NCBI GenBank assembly: GCA_029237695.1
Contig: CM055271.1
Location: forward strand, 31,802,462 to 31,866,461
Direction of reading: 5' to 3'
From: Conchocele bisecta
Lineage: Eukaryota > Mollusca > Bivalvia > Lucinida > Thyasiridae
Length of the DNA stretch: 64,000 bases
A model generated the notes under the pieces. It did no database searches and was not told the origin of the DNA. It saw nothing but the letters and a program-made list of their open reading frames with translations. Below are positions 32,049-43,264 of this stretch, piece after piece. Position 1 is the first letter of the stretch. Each line of letters starts with the position of its first letter. The translations under genes were made by a program, and so were the position numbers.

Positions 32049-32289
32049 GGCCCGTTTCACTAAACTTTGTACGACTAAAATGTTCGTAAGTGTAAACTCA
32101 GGATCGTCTGGAAATTTCAATTGATGGATTTACATTTATTGAGCATAGGCTGCATATGCAGCCTATGCTCAATAAATGTAAATCCAATAATTGTTTACAA
32201 GAAAACATTGTTAATGTGAAATTTACAGACTATCATAATTTTGCACTTTCAAACATTTTAGTCATACGAAGTTTAGTGAAACGGGCCCC
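32049..32289. repeat. Family C fold-back MITE
   Basis: Full-length copy with a perfect central palindrome: GAGCATAGGCTGCATATGCA and its complement. Ends GGCCCGTTTCAC and GTGAAACGGGCCCC. Confidence 0.88.
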
Positions 32290-32362
32290 AGTCTTGTGTG
32301 TTGGGAGATATAAACTCCCATTGTTGATTTTAGCCTGCCAATACCATGTGTTTTTATTTATA

Positions 32363-32579
32363 CAGGGGCGGATCCAGCCATTTGGGGGGGGTGTCCTATT
32401 TTTGAGATCCACAGAGTGAAGCGAGTGCTAGTGGAGTCCGGGGGCATGCCCCCCAGGACAAATTTTGAAATCTAGATGTCCAGAAATGCACTTTGCTGTG
32501 TTTTACGGCATTTAAATTCTCCAGCTGGTGGTAAACTGTGATCTATGTAAACTCCGTGGCAACTCCAGATCCGCCCCTG
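32363..32579. mobile_element. hAT5-like MITE with TSD TTATA
   Basis: Termini CAGGGGCGGATCCAG and CTGGATCCGCCCCTG-like, flanked by TTATA at 32358-32362 and 32580-32584. The interior has a GGCATGCCCCCCAGGA-type low-complexity strip. No ORF. Confidence 0.85.
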
Positions 32580-32627
32580 TTATATCCCGATGCCTTATCA
32601 CGCATGCTTTTATGTACCTTTGAGTCG

Positions 32628-33045
32628 GTGGGTGGTTGGTCGGGCGAACACGACGGAGTAAATTAACGGTATGGGTTCCTCCTTATAGGAATCACCATTT
32701 GCCTGGTTTGGTTCTACGGTACGTTTTTATCTTTAGCTCTTTTGTTACCTGAGAGTTGAATTGGGTTATTGCCCATTATAAAAGTAGTAAGATTATTACT
32801 GATCCAACTGCTTTTGGGAGTGATTCTGGTGTGGCGAAGACCTGACATCAGATCAGGATTATTCTGATTTCCTGGCTGAATACGGTATATAGTTTTTTTA
32901 TTGCAAATATTCAGTTCTGACTTTGGGATTTTCCCCCCATTTGTACATGTACTTTTACAGGTAATATATGGGATTTAGTACTTAACCGATTGACCCGGCC
33001 TTACATGACTTTAGCTGTTAAACCCCAACAAACAAACAAACAAAC
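32628..33045 (+). mobile_element. SINE-like element (27159 type)
   Basis: Complete order of blocks from GTGGGTGGTTGGTCGGGC to AACAAACAAACAAACAAAC. The tail has a small deletion in GTTGATAGGCC. Confidence 0.75.
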
Positions 33046-33224
33046 AGTTCCTTTGGAACTGATTCTAAAGTCTTATAAACCATGTTTTTTATTGGGAGAA
33101 AAAAGACGAAATATTAAACAACAATTGTTTGTTTCCTGTGTTGAAATGGTGGCAATGGGGGATCGTATTCAGTTATTTCCATTTGCAAATCTATTTACAG
33201 AGATCCGGTCCTTTACAGAGACCA

Positions 33225-33311
33225 GTAGCCTATTTCACCAACATTGCAAAGTATACTTTTCTAGCAAAGTACGGAGAAATTTTAAATTTTAAGATAAATT
33301 TATTAATTTTT
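33225..33311. repeat. Family J MITE, left half (interrupted)
   Basis: It starts GTAGCCTATTTCACCAACAT and stops at TTATTAATTTTT, exactly where the composite element begins; the right half resumes at 35834. Confidence 0.87.
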
Positions 33312-35833
33312 AGCCAGGTTTTTTGAAAAAAAATCCAGGCTATTGGATGGGCGGGCGGGCGGGCGGCGTCCACAATCAATGTTAAGTTTTCGTGTTTGAG
33401 TCAATTTCTTTGTTACTGTACCACCTAGGACCACCAAACTTTCACAGCTTCATAATCAAGGGGTGCCCACCACATATCACTATCCAACATGTTACCTTTT
33501 TAGCGAAGCTCATGTGAGCTATTGTTACCGCAATGTGTCCGTCGTCCGTCATCCGTCGTCGTCTGTCGTCGTACGTGAACATTTTCAAACGTCTTCTCCT
33601 CGGTAACCATTGGGTCTATAGTCACCAAACATCATGGTCATGGTCCTTAGGTAATGGGATTACAAAATTGTTAAAATGACGTCATTACGTAATCCAAGAT
33701 GGCTGCCGTCTAAAAATAGCACAAATTCTTTAAAAAATCTTCTTCTCAAGAACCGCCAACCGGATTTCGACAAAACTTGGTAGGAATGATCGATGTACAT
33801 TGCTCTTTCAAAGTTGTTAAAATTGTGACCCTGGGGTCAAAAATGGCGTTATTTTTGACTGAATATGGTCATTTCATATATCAAATTGAAGGTATCAATG
33901 TGGCGATCACTCTGGTGCATTTTTTGTCGAAGTCGGATTGTTATGTCATCCAAGATGGCCGCCGAAAGGTCAAAAGGTCGTTCTTTTATTAGAGATTTCA
34001 AAATTCTTCTTCACATGAACCGCTTGGCCCATGGTAGCCAAACTTAAAAGTTATGGTCCATGGGAGAAGCCTTTTCAGATTTGCTAAAATGGAGGTCATC
34101 GCTAATCCGAGATGGCCGCCGTCTAAAAATAGCATAAATTCTTAAAAAATCTCTTCTCATGAACCGCTAGCCGGATTTCGACGAAACTTGGTAGGAATGA
34201 TCGATGTACAATGCTCTTTCAAAGTTGTTAAAATGGTGACCCCGGGGTCAAAAATGGGCGTGGCCCGTGGGGTCAAATTTTATTTTTGACCGAATATGGT
34301 CATGTTATATATCAAATCGAAGGTATCAATGAGGCGATCACTCTGGTACATTTTTTGTCCAAATCGGATTGTTATGTCATCCAAGATGGCCGCCAAAATG
34401 TCAAAAGGTCGTTCTTTTATTAGAGATTTCAAAATTCTTCTTCACATGAACCGCTTGGCCCATGGTAGCCAAACTTAAAAGTTATGGTCCATGGGTGAAG
34501 CCTTTTCAGATTTGTTAAAATGGAGGTCATCGCTAATCCAAGATGGCCGCCATCTAAAAATAGCATAAATTCTTAAAAAAATCTTCTCATGAACCGCTAG
34601 CCAGATTTCGACGAAACTTGGTAGGAATGATCGATGTACATTGCTCTTTGAAAGTTGTTAAAACGATGACCCCGGGGTCAAAAATGGGCATGGCCCGTGG
34701 GGTCAAATTGGGGTCAAATTTTATTTTTGACTGAATATGGTCATGTCATATATCAAATTGAAGGTATCAATGAGGCGATCACTCTGGTGCAATATTTGTC
34801 GGAATCGGATGATTATGTCATCCATGATGGCCACCAAAAGGTCCATTTATTCAAGATTTTGAACGTCTTTTTCTCAGGAACCACATGGCCGATGCTGGGT
34901 GAAGCATTTTCAGATTTTGTAAAATGAGAGTCATCGCTTAATCCAAGATGACCGCCATCTAAAAATAGCACAATTTTTTTTAAAACACATGAACTCAATG
35001 TCACATTCTCCTCTGGTGTTCATGGAGTCAGGTGAGCGAATTAGGGCCATCATGGCCCTCTTGTTTTTTAACTTGACCCATTTTTTCCGCACAGTCGACT
35101 TAGCCATTTTCAATGTTAAGTTTTCGCGTTTACAATGTTAAGTTTTCGTGTTTAAGTCCATTTCTTTGGTACTGTACCACCTAGGACCACCAAACTTTCA
35201 CAGCTTCATAACCACCAAGGGGTGCCTACCACATACAACTATCCAACATGTGACCATTTTTTTTACCTTCACCTATTATTTCTACGTAATTGACTTAGCC
35301 ATTTTCAACGTTAACTTTTTAACGTACGTCTGGTTTAAAATTTTTTGGTTTAAAATTTTTCATTATACTATATCTCTTCTGCAACTGCTTCGCCCATTAC
35401 CTGGAAACTTCACATGGGTGTTTATCATCATCCATATTTTCATTCTACCCCCCAACCGTGCGGCCCCTATGTCCAATGTCAAGGTCAAATTACTTTGAAT
35501 TTTTTTGTTAAAGTTTTTTCGTGTACTATATCTCTGCAACTGCTTCACCCATTACCTTGATACTTCACATGGGTGTTTATCATCATTGTCAGCGCGATAT
35601 CGTCGGCATTTTGGCATACGTCCGTCCGTCCATACGTCCATGTCTCTGGTTAATGTTTTTTGGTTAAAGTTTTTCCATCTACTATATCTATTTGTTTAGT
35701 GTCCATGCCTCGCCCCAAGGCGCGACATGCAGGCCACGGCCATCTAGTCTACAAAAAGTGGGTATAATTATGTTATCCAAGTGTCTATGCTTGGAAAAAA
35801 CCTGGCCTTCGTGGCTTTTCCTCGTTTCTTGTT
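33312..35833. mobile_element. Composite Helentron-like insertion, copy 2 (2.5 kb)
   Basis: AGCCAGGTTTTTTG at the left and CCTCGTTTCTTGTT at the right. The order of modules is a tandem-core unit, the nested AGCGAAGCTCATG..CTCTTGTT element (33502-35065), another core unit and the terminal module. It sits in a family J MITE. Confidence 0.8.
33502..35065 (+). mobile_element. AGCTCACC...CTCTTGTT element, copy 3, 5' truncated
   Basis: It lacks the first bases of the left hairpin, starting at AGCGAAGCTCATGTGAGC. It has three ~430-bp tandem units and the AGGGCCATCATGGCCCT hairpin before CTTGTT. It is inserted in a T run of the core unit. Confidence 0.78.
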
Positions 35834-36043
35834 ATTATACTGAATTTATTACATTATCACAGCCATTTAGGCTGTGATAATGTAATACATTCAGTATAAT
35901 AATTCTGCATACCTTTAATCTTCAGATATATGCAGTCATTAGTTCTATATGAAATAATGCATTTCAGGAAAAATAAATGATTACTCCCTCAAAGTATACT
36001 TTGCTTGAAAAGCATACTTTGCAATTTTGATGAAATAGGCTAC
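35834..36043. repeat. Family J MITE, right half
   Basis: It starts ATTATACTGAATTTATTAC, completing the element cut at 33311, and ends TTGATGAAATAGGCTAC. Confidence 0.87.
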
Positions 36044-36170
36044 AAGTGATTCTAGCATGTCTTGGATGGTCAATTATTGTTTGTATATACATGAAACACC
36101 TTTCTAAACAATGAACAAAACAATTCAAATGCGCCTGTGTGTGAAGATTGCCCATTATAAAAGTAGTAAG

Positions 36171-36543
36171 GTGGTGGTCGAGCGAATGAGATGGCGTAAA
36201 TTAACGGTATGGGTTGCTCCTTATAGGAATCACGATTTGCCTGGTTTGGCCCTCAGGTACGTTTTTATCTTTGGCTCTTTTGTTACCTGAGAGTTGAATT
36301 GGGTTATTGCCCATTATAAAAGTAGTAAGATTATTACTGATCCAACTGCTTTTGGGAGGGGGCCAAGTGATTCTGGTGTGGCGAGGACCTGACATCAGAT
36401 CAGGATTATTCTGATTTCCTGGCTGAATATATAATTTTGTTATTGTAAATATTCAGTTCTGATTTTGGGATTTTCCTCCCATTTGTACATGTACTTGTAC
36501 AGGTAATACTGTTGATAGGCCATTAAACCCCAACAAACAAACC
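36171..36543 (+). mobile_element. SINE-like element (27159 type)
   Basis: Copy with a shortened 3' part: after GTACTTGTACAGGTAATA the tail jumps to CTGTTGATAGGCCATTAAAC. Confidence 0.72.
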
Positions 36544-37377
36544 TTAAAGAAAAACAGGGTACATATAGTATCCACTCTGTCCGTCCATCTGCGTCCATTT
36601 GCATTTGCTGCCTACGGTACATGTACTAACCCTGTTACTGTAAGTCGGATGGACTTGAAATTTCCTACACTTGTCATCAACAATATTTTCATTCTATAGC
36701 CCACATATGTAGCCCTTATGTTCAAGGTCAAATTATTTAGAAATTTGAGTTGAAAGTTTTTGAGGGTTACGTCCATCAGTGTTACTGATTTCTTGTTAGT
36801 GACAAACAAAGTGTTTTCCCAATTTAACAGGAACAGTGTATGGGCTTACACTGTTCGCAAACTAAATAAGCAGATTTTTGTTGTGACGAGTCGCACATAT
36901 TTACTATCACAGTGTTTCCATGTACAGTTTGTATAGTATCGTTGCTCGTTTGTATTAATTACTTCATTTCTGTTCATGTTTTACATGAGAATTTTTACTT
37001 TGTCTTTTATAAAATCTCATTTTCAATTGGACACGAGGACGTACAGAATTGTTTTAAAGAGGTGCGTATCCACGGTAACAGTCGATGTAATATTGGCCAA
37101 TCAGGGTGTAACGTAGTTCGCTCTGCCGTTGCCATGCTATCGGTGGATTACAATTTATATACCGGTAAATATGAAATTTTATATGAAACTTTACGTGTAT
37201 TTTCTTCTTTTTTTCATTTTGAACAGTTTAAAATGAGTGGTATCGGCATATACTTTTATGAGGAAATAAACAAAATAAAAGAATTACAACAAAATATTGA
37301 CGTTTTTATTCAACTGTATTGAGTGCAGCTGAGTGATTTATAACGCTACCAATCTTGTGCTGTTGGTCTAGAAAATG
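36544..37377 (+). other. Intergenic; short CTTGTT-type repeat then unrecognised sequence
   Basis: 36545-36800 has a GTCCGTCCATCTG-like start and ends GTTACTGATTTCTTGTTAG. 36912-37322 is an open frame of 136 codons with no homology that I recognise; its 3' part copies the AGTGGTA..TATACTTTTATGAG repeat, so it is not called as a gene. Confidence 0.5.
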
Positions 37378-37773
37378 TGGGTGGCAGGTGGGAGCATGCA
37401 ATGGTAATTTAACAATCAGGGTTCATCCTTACCGGAATTCCGAATAGAGACCTGGTTTGGCCCTCACATACGTCTGGCATTTCGTATGTGACAGCGAAAT
37501 CTGGTTATACCCCTTATGTGAGTATTATGATTATTCGTAATCCTATTTTAGGGGAAGGGGCCAAGTGACTTTAGTGTGGTATGGACCTGGCACCAGGTCA
37601 GGTTATTCTAATTTCAGGGCTGAATATATTGTTTCTCGATGTAAATATTCCGTTCTGATTTTGGGATTTTCCCCCCAATGCAGCAGGTTAAAACTGGATC
37701 GAACCCGTTTGCCCGGCCTTACATGACCTTAGCTGTTGATAGGCCGTTAAACACCAATAAACAAACAAACAGA
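37378..37773 (+). mobile_element. SINE-like element, second subfamily
   Basis: The head differs from the 27159 type (GGTGGCAGGTGGGAGCATGC, GGTTATACCCCTTATGTGAG), but the middle (GACCTGGCACCAGGTCAGG) and the tail (ACCTTAGCTGTTGATAGGCC) are related. Other copies are at 38602 and 57583. Confidence 0.72.
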
Positions 37774-38106
37774 AGTAGTGAGTATCAAAAAGCAATGGAA
37801 AATTTGTGCTATCTTTATCATGCTACAGACAACAATACACAGACCACAAATATAACATATTTTCTTATTTTTCCATGAAAACACATCTTGGTATTTCATT
37901 AGAATTGTCTCCAAGGAGACAATTCTAATGAAATGCCAAGAAATGTTTCATTTAGAAGAAAACTATTCAATAATTGCTGTCTGTTGATGAGTAAACAGTA
38001 GTGTGGTTTTATTTTACCCAATTAAAACTTTGAAATACCCAATTGCTTCATAAATGATGAAGTAAAAATACCGTACTCAATTACTAATTCCTGATCTGGA
38101 GCACTG
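37774..38106. repeat. Family A MITE, left-truncated
   Basis: It begins directly after the SINE tail at AGAAGTAGTGAGTATCAAAA and keeps the AATTGTCTCCAAGGAGACAA centre and a GATCTGGAGCACTG end. Confidence 0.8.
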
Positions 38107-38319
38107 GTCTCTATATATAGTTTCCTTCATCATCCATCATCATCATCTCTTGCTATATGTTGCTGTGATTCCAGGAAAGACTTCAATAAAATGTAAAACA
38201 ACCATTGTGTTCTTGTCATGTTTTGTCCATCAGAAAGGAAAGATATGCGAACCTCACTCGAATTAACACTGTGCTATTTGAAATGCATCTTGTAGCTTTA
38301 TCTTTCCCGAAAGTTTATT

Positions 38320-38518
38320 ATTTCATATAGAACTAAGACTGCATATATTCGATGATTAAAAGTATGCAGAATTATTATACTAAATGTAATAAATTCAGTA
38401 TAATAAAAATTAATAAATTCATCCTTAAATTTAAAATTTCTCCATCAAAGTGTACTTGCCATCAAAGTGTACTTGGCAAGATAAGTATACTTTGCAATGT
38501 TGGTGAAATAGGCTACTG
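38320..38518. repeat. Family J MITE with internal deletion
   Basis: The central hairpin is deleted: ATTATACTAAATG joins TAATAAATTCAGTATAAT. The right end GGTGAAATAGGCTAC is present. Confidence 0.7.
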
Positions 38519-38601
38519 GTGTAGTAACGGTACCTGGCACTGGACGAGGACACTGGAAAGCTTAACATGTAACTAGCGCGACCTCCCCATTCCCCATTCG
38601 T

Positions 38602-38987
38602 GGGTGGCAGGTGGCAGGTGGGGGCATGCGATGTGTGATCGGGATGCATCCTTACCGGTATCCCGACTGGAAACCTTGTTTGGCCCTCAAGTACGTAGTT
38701 GGCTTTCTTGCAGTTGATACTTGAATCTTGCTGTACCCCTTACAACAGTAATCCTACCCGTATTACGTTTAGGGAAATGGGCCAAGTGACTTTGGTGTGG
38801 TATGGACCTGTCACCAGTTCAGGTTATTCTAATTGCAGGGCTCAATATATATTTATTTCTATGTAAATATTCCGTTCTGATGTTGGCGTTTTCTCCCCAA
38901 TGCATCCGGTTACATGCGGGATCAAACCAGTTGGCCCGGCTTTAAATGACATCTGTGGATAGGCCGTTAAACACTAATAAACAAACA
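38602..38987 (+). mobile_element. SINE-like element, second subfamily
   Basis: GGTGGCAGGTGGGGGCATGC head, ACCTGTCACCAGTTCAGG middle and AATGACATCTGTGGATAGGC tail, ending AATAAACAAAC. Confidence 0.7.
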
Positions 38988-39936
38988 TCTACCCCCACAC
39001 CCCGTTTGTAGATGACCTTGCAGTTCAGCTGCGTAAACCGCTATCAATCAATAATTCAGTGACTGAATGGCGAACAGCGTAGGTCTTGTGCAGTCTGATC
39101 TGGACCATCGCTGGTCACAAACGTCATAAGACCATCACTCGACATAAATGTATTATTTTGTAATACAACCCCTCTACTTTGCCAATAAAACGGAGACTGG
39201 GGGACCAAACCACACAATGGTTTCTTTTCATCGACAAACAATACAATTAAAGAATGTTATAAAATTTGCGATCAACCCTGTACCTGGCCAAGGGTGGGAG
39301 TAATGAAAATACCGCACTTGTGTGCAAATTTGCATCGCTTGAGAAAATGGTCATATGTGGCTGGAGAAATGGAACTTATGCGTTTTGCGACCAGTGTAGA
39401 TCCAGATCAGCCTGTGCATCCGCACAGTCTGATCAGGATATGCACCGTCCGCCATTTGATCAAAACGTCATGCGTCATGTTTCTAACAAGCAATATAGAT
39501 CGTTATCAGACTATGGGAATGTGCCATTTTATCAGGATCTACACTGTTCACAAAACCCATAAGTCCCATTTCTCCAGTCACGGCCAATTTTACAGTATAC
39601 CAATTGTATGCAAATCTTCATCGTTCGAGAAAGTGGTCATATGCCATTTACAGTACAGCATTTGTAACCAGTTTATAAATAAACACTGGGACTCGAGAGA
39701 AAAGTTTGAGATAATCAGAGACATAAATACTATACAACACTAACAACATACGTGATATAATGTGTAAAGAGTTTCGTCATCATCCAGAAATGTGCAAGTC
39801 CATTTTGAACAATTGGAAATAATCAACTGATTGATGTGTGCAAACGAGCAGCACAAGTCGTCAATTTTCAAGTCGGGTGCAAGACGTGTGTGACTGTTTT
39901 AAATGTATTAATTGTCAACGAGTATATATTCTGCCC
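38988..39936 (+). other. Intergenic with GATCAG hairpin repeats
   Basis: A GATCAG hairpin copy lies at about 39395-39465, with flanking sequence related to 47, 50 and 60 kb (GGAGAAATGG..TTTTGCGACCAGTGTAG). No coding signal. Confidence 0.55.
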
Positions 39937-40205
39937 CAGCTCTGGGATTGACGTCACGTTTTTCTGGGATTGACGTCATGTTTTTCTGCCCCAGTTCTGG
40001 GATTGACGTCACGTTTTTCTTCCCCAGCTCTGGAATTGACGTCACGTTTTTCTGCCCCAGCTCTGGGATTGATGTCACATTTTTCGGCCCTAGTTCTGGG
40101 ATTGACGTCACGTTTTTCTGCCCCAGCTCTGGGATTGATGTCACATTTTTCGGCCCTAGTTCTGGGATTGACGTCACGTTTTACGGCCCCAGTTCTGGGA
40201 TTGAC
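39937..40205 (+). repeat. ~36-bp tandem array with six CRE palindromes
   Basis: About eight units of CCCCAGYTCTGGGATTGACG followed by TCACGTTTTTC. TGACGTCA occurs exactly at 39949, 39971, 40004, 40037, 40103 and 40169; two units carry TGATGTCA. All frames are open because the unit is 36 bp, which explains the long apparent proteins on both strands. An inverted copy is at 25648. Confidence 0.9.
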
Positions 40206-40328
40206 TCCTGATCTGCGTCTTACATATATATGCTCAAGGTACTTTTACAGTCTACAGCTGTGCATGATAATTCGGGGTATTTTGTTAGACATTAAGATAG
40301 CTTCCGGTGCTCGTGTCACTAAACTTTA

Positions 40329-40531
40329 TTAACCTTCAGACCGCTACACACAACAATTGTCGTCTACATAGCTTTTGTATCTTGCCTTATTTCTCAATAA
40401 AACATGGTTTGACAGCACTTCAGAATCATTCCATGTCAAAGCCTGTTGTAAATTATTCTAAAGTGCTGTCAAAGCATGTAGAAAATAAACAGCAGACAAC
40501 AACAACATTAAGATAGAGGTGTTAGGGTCAA
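40329..40531. repeat. Family D MITE, rearranged
   Basis: Ends TTAACCTTCAGACCGCTAC and GGTGTTAGGGTCAA. The central palindrome is replaced by CCATGTCAAAGCCTGTTG. Confidence 0.7.
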
Positions 40532-41322
40532 TGAGTATACTGTATATTTAAAATTCAACCCATGCACGAGATAACCAGTGTTTAAACGAGATAATCAATG
40601 TTTAAACGTCTATAAGTTTACAAAAGATTGTTCGCAAATAGAATACTATACATATATTTGGTAAATAACACCCAACATTGGTGGTGACGGTTTGTAGCAA
40701 ATACATTCAGCATTAATTTCGCGTGGAAATCATTACAAAAAAAACTGTCCACTTTATTTATAAACTTTGTTTATTACAAGGAGCAATTAAACAAAACTGA
40801 ATTGGAGTCATGCAGAAAATTAAGAAAAGATTTCGCCGATAACAATGAAATGTTTCATGCTGGCGATGGTAGTAAACTATGCGACCATTCTTGCTGTTGC
40901 ATTTGACGAGTTTGGATATACCAACACCGGGTTGATTTAAACACGTATGGATGTCGATATCGATGTGTAGCTGGGTATGGAAAAAGTTACTTCAATACTT
41001 GAGTTGGATTGCATATAACGGTACACTAACCAATAACCAAACGTACACTGCTGGCTTCGTTAATAGTGATGTAATACATGTAACTACTTGAAAATATACT
41101 GGAATTGTAAAGTCGCAATCAAACAATTTCATTGACTGAGCCTGTAGCTCGGGCTCGGTCAACTATATTGATTAATTGTGAGTATTAAATTCGGTACATA
41201 AAACAAGAGATATATTTGATGATAAAAATACAGAAAATAAGTGTATGTTGTGATACTGACTTGAAGATCATGTGCGTCTCCTTTAAAATTGAGCATCCAC
41301 GCATCCTTTAGACCTAAACACT
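40532..41322 (+). other. Intergenic, nothing recognised
   Basis: No gene, and no repeat shared with the rest of the window, except a short AGCCTGTAGCTCGGGCT hairpin near 41140. Confidence 0.5.
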
Positions 41323-41550
41323 GGGGGTTGTTTCATTAAACTTCGTACGACTAAAATGTTCGTAAGTGCAAATTTAGGATCCTATGGAAAATGCAATTTA
41401 TGGATTTACATTTATTGAGCATAGGCTGCTCAATAAATGTAAATCCAATACTAGTTTACAAGACAACGTTGTTAATCTGAAATTTACAGACGATCATAAT
41501 CTTGCACTTACGAACATTTTAGTCGTACGAAGTTTAGTGAAACGCACCCC
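41323..41550. repeat. Family C fold-back MITE
   Basis: Slightly shortened: the central palindrome is reduced to GAGCATAGGCTGCTCAATAA. Abuts the next MITE with no spacer. Confidence 0.85.
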
Positions 41551-41551
41551 T

Positions 41552-41842
41552 GTAGCCGATTTCATCAAAATTGCAATGTATACTTTTCTAGCAAAGTATA
41601 CTCTGAGGGAATAATCATTTATTTTTCCCGAAATGCATTATTTCACTGCATATATTTGATGATTAAAAGTATGCAGAATTATTATACTGAATTTATTACA
41701 TTATCACAGCCAAAATGGCTGTGATAATGTAATAAATTCAGTATAATAAAAAATAATAAATTTATCCTAAAATTGAAAATTTCTCCCTCAAAGTATACTT
41801 TGCTAGATAAGTATACTTTGCAATGTTGGTGAAATAGGCTAC
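41552..41842. repeat. Family J fold-back MITE upstream of the unknown gene
   Basis: Full-length copy; its right terminus lies 145 bp upstream of the first ATG of the gene at 41988. Confidence 0.87.
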
Positions 41843-41987
41843 TGGATCCGCCCGTGGCGCACGTCATCCTCTGCGTTGGTATCTCAATGTTCAGTGCATT
41901 AAATGTCTTTGAAACAATTATTAGTCAGGAACGCAAGCAGTGCAAAGTAATCCAGAATAACCGGAACGAAGGACATCAGTACATACG

Positions 41988-42790
41988 ATGCTGGAGATGT
42001 CAAACTCTCGCGCGAGTTCGTGTCTTGTGTCGAAAGTCGGATTGAACGCATTCATGCCTAAACATCAAGATGTTTTAAAGTTGAACGAACCAACCTTTAA
42101 TGACGGTAGAAGCGGGTATAATGCGTTGGACAAGTTCGGCGGGGATAATGGTCGCGCTATTGAGGAAGTTTCTTCCGAGCTTGAATTCCTGATGTCGGGT
42201 AGATCGTCAAAATACAGTGAGACGCGTGATTCTCCGGAAACACCGCACTATCCCAATTATGCTGAATGGGAAATGAATAGGTTAGCTAAATTAGAGGCAG
42301 ACTGTCTTCAGGATGTAGACAGTGGTGCAGGTACACATCGTGAGGAGGAGAGAGTGTCTGTGAAGCAGCGTGACAAGGAGAATGCCATTTGTCCAGATGA
42401 CCCAGGAAAGCGGTGGAACTTCATGGAGCATGTTCCAACAGACACACAACCAGCGGTCCCAGAACGGAGACTCGGGAAGAAGTTGTCGGACCAGCAGGGT
42501 CAGAAGCAGTCCTCGAGTCAAGGTATTTTCCTCCATTGGCCGGAGTCAAAGCGTAGCAATGCGGAACTAGGTCCCGATCACGTGGAAGCGGACAGTGATA
42601 ATAATGCCGGAACGACCGGCACGCCGGAATACGTCAAATTTGGAAATCTGGTACCGACCAATCAACAAAGACAGGCGATCATTGATATTGGCGCAGCAAC
42701 CACACGGGATGGTGTTGATAGAACTGTCATCGGCAGAGACGGGCGGAAGGGGATGGAACACAAGACCGTAGTCCACGGTGAAATCACGAG
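41988..42790 (+). CDS. Unrecognised protein, coding exon 1
   Basis: 267 codons are open from ATG (41988) to the donor ACGAG|GTAATC at 42791; the nearest in-frame upstream stop is TAA at 41958-41960, so the start is at or just after this point (a second Met is at codon 4). The product is hydrophilic, rich in Glu, Asp, Ser and Gln, without a signal peptide or membrane segment. Segments such as HYPNYAEWEMNRLAKLEADC and KRWNFMEHVPTDTQ look like ordinary protein rather than repeat translation, and codon use and GC are clearly above those of the flanking DNA. The exon joins in frame (split Arg codon, phase 2) to 43042. No family was recognised. It lies between GPSM and CFAP77 on the same strand, and the promoter region is limited to 145 bp by a MITE. 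Confidence 0.75.
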
Positions 42791-43041
42791 GTAATCAGCG
42801 ATGTATTATATTGGTTTGTACTATTCCATTGTAACAGCAAACTTAAAATGTGTATTATAGTGTCACCCCAGTTGAAATGCCCCCTATGCCATAACAAGGA
42901 CGGTGGAGCATATTGTTTTACTCTTGAGGTTCGGTCCGTCCGCCCGTACGGACACCGTCCGTCCGTGCGTACGTACGTCAGTGGTCATTTTCGTCGACAA
43001 ATTTGTGTTCTCTATCATTTGATAACTTAATTTTTTTTCAG
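42791..43041 (+). other. Intron of the unrecognised gene
   Basis: Begins GTAATC and ends with the pyrimidine tract TTTTTTTTCAG. The middle has a GTCCGTCC-rich stretch. Confidence 0.7.
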
Positions 43042-43219
43042 GATGGACTACTGTAATGTTTGCACACTAGATACACGTGAACATATGCGACATATTCACG
43101 GAACCATTCACATGACTCACCTTTCTGACCTTCACAGGGTCTCCGAAACACTTGTTTATCATTTGTACAGGCAAGTATACCAGTGGGACACATCCATGTT
43201 TTACAAACATAATGCATAG
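43042..43219 (+). CDS. Unrecognised protein, terminal exon with Cys/His cluster
   Basis: The acceptor TTTTTTTTCAG precedes 43042. The frame continues from exon 1 as (R)MDYCNVCTLDTREHMRH and IHGTIHMTHLSDLHRVSE, then LVYHLYRQVYQWDTSMFYKH and NA, stop TAG at 43217-43219. C-N-V-C followed by H-M-R-H-I-H and H-M-T-H could bind a metal, but the spacing fits no zinc-finger class that I can name. At 43171 AG|GCAAGT is a good GC-AG type donor; if used, the last 16 residues would be replaced by exons further downstream. The total protein is about 326 residues. The reading rests on frame continuity and splice signals only. Confidence 0.62.
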
Positions 43220-43264
43220 TTACTTTTCCATGGAAGCGTCATGGTGTCAATGCTAACATAGTTG

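Noticed and set aside
36912..37322. 136-codon open frame
   Set aside because: No recognised homology, composition like the surrounding AT-rich DNA, and its 3' third is a dispersed repeat.
39937..40205. CRISPR-like direct repeats
   Set aside because: The units are contiguous and diverged with no unique spacers, and the window is eukaryotic.
39908..40332. Long open frames on both strands that could encode repetitive proteins
   Set aside because: The unit length is a multiple of three, so every frame stays open across the array; no start context, splice signals or flanking coding sequence support a protein.
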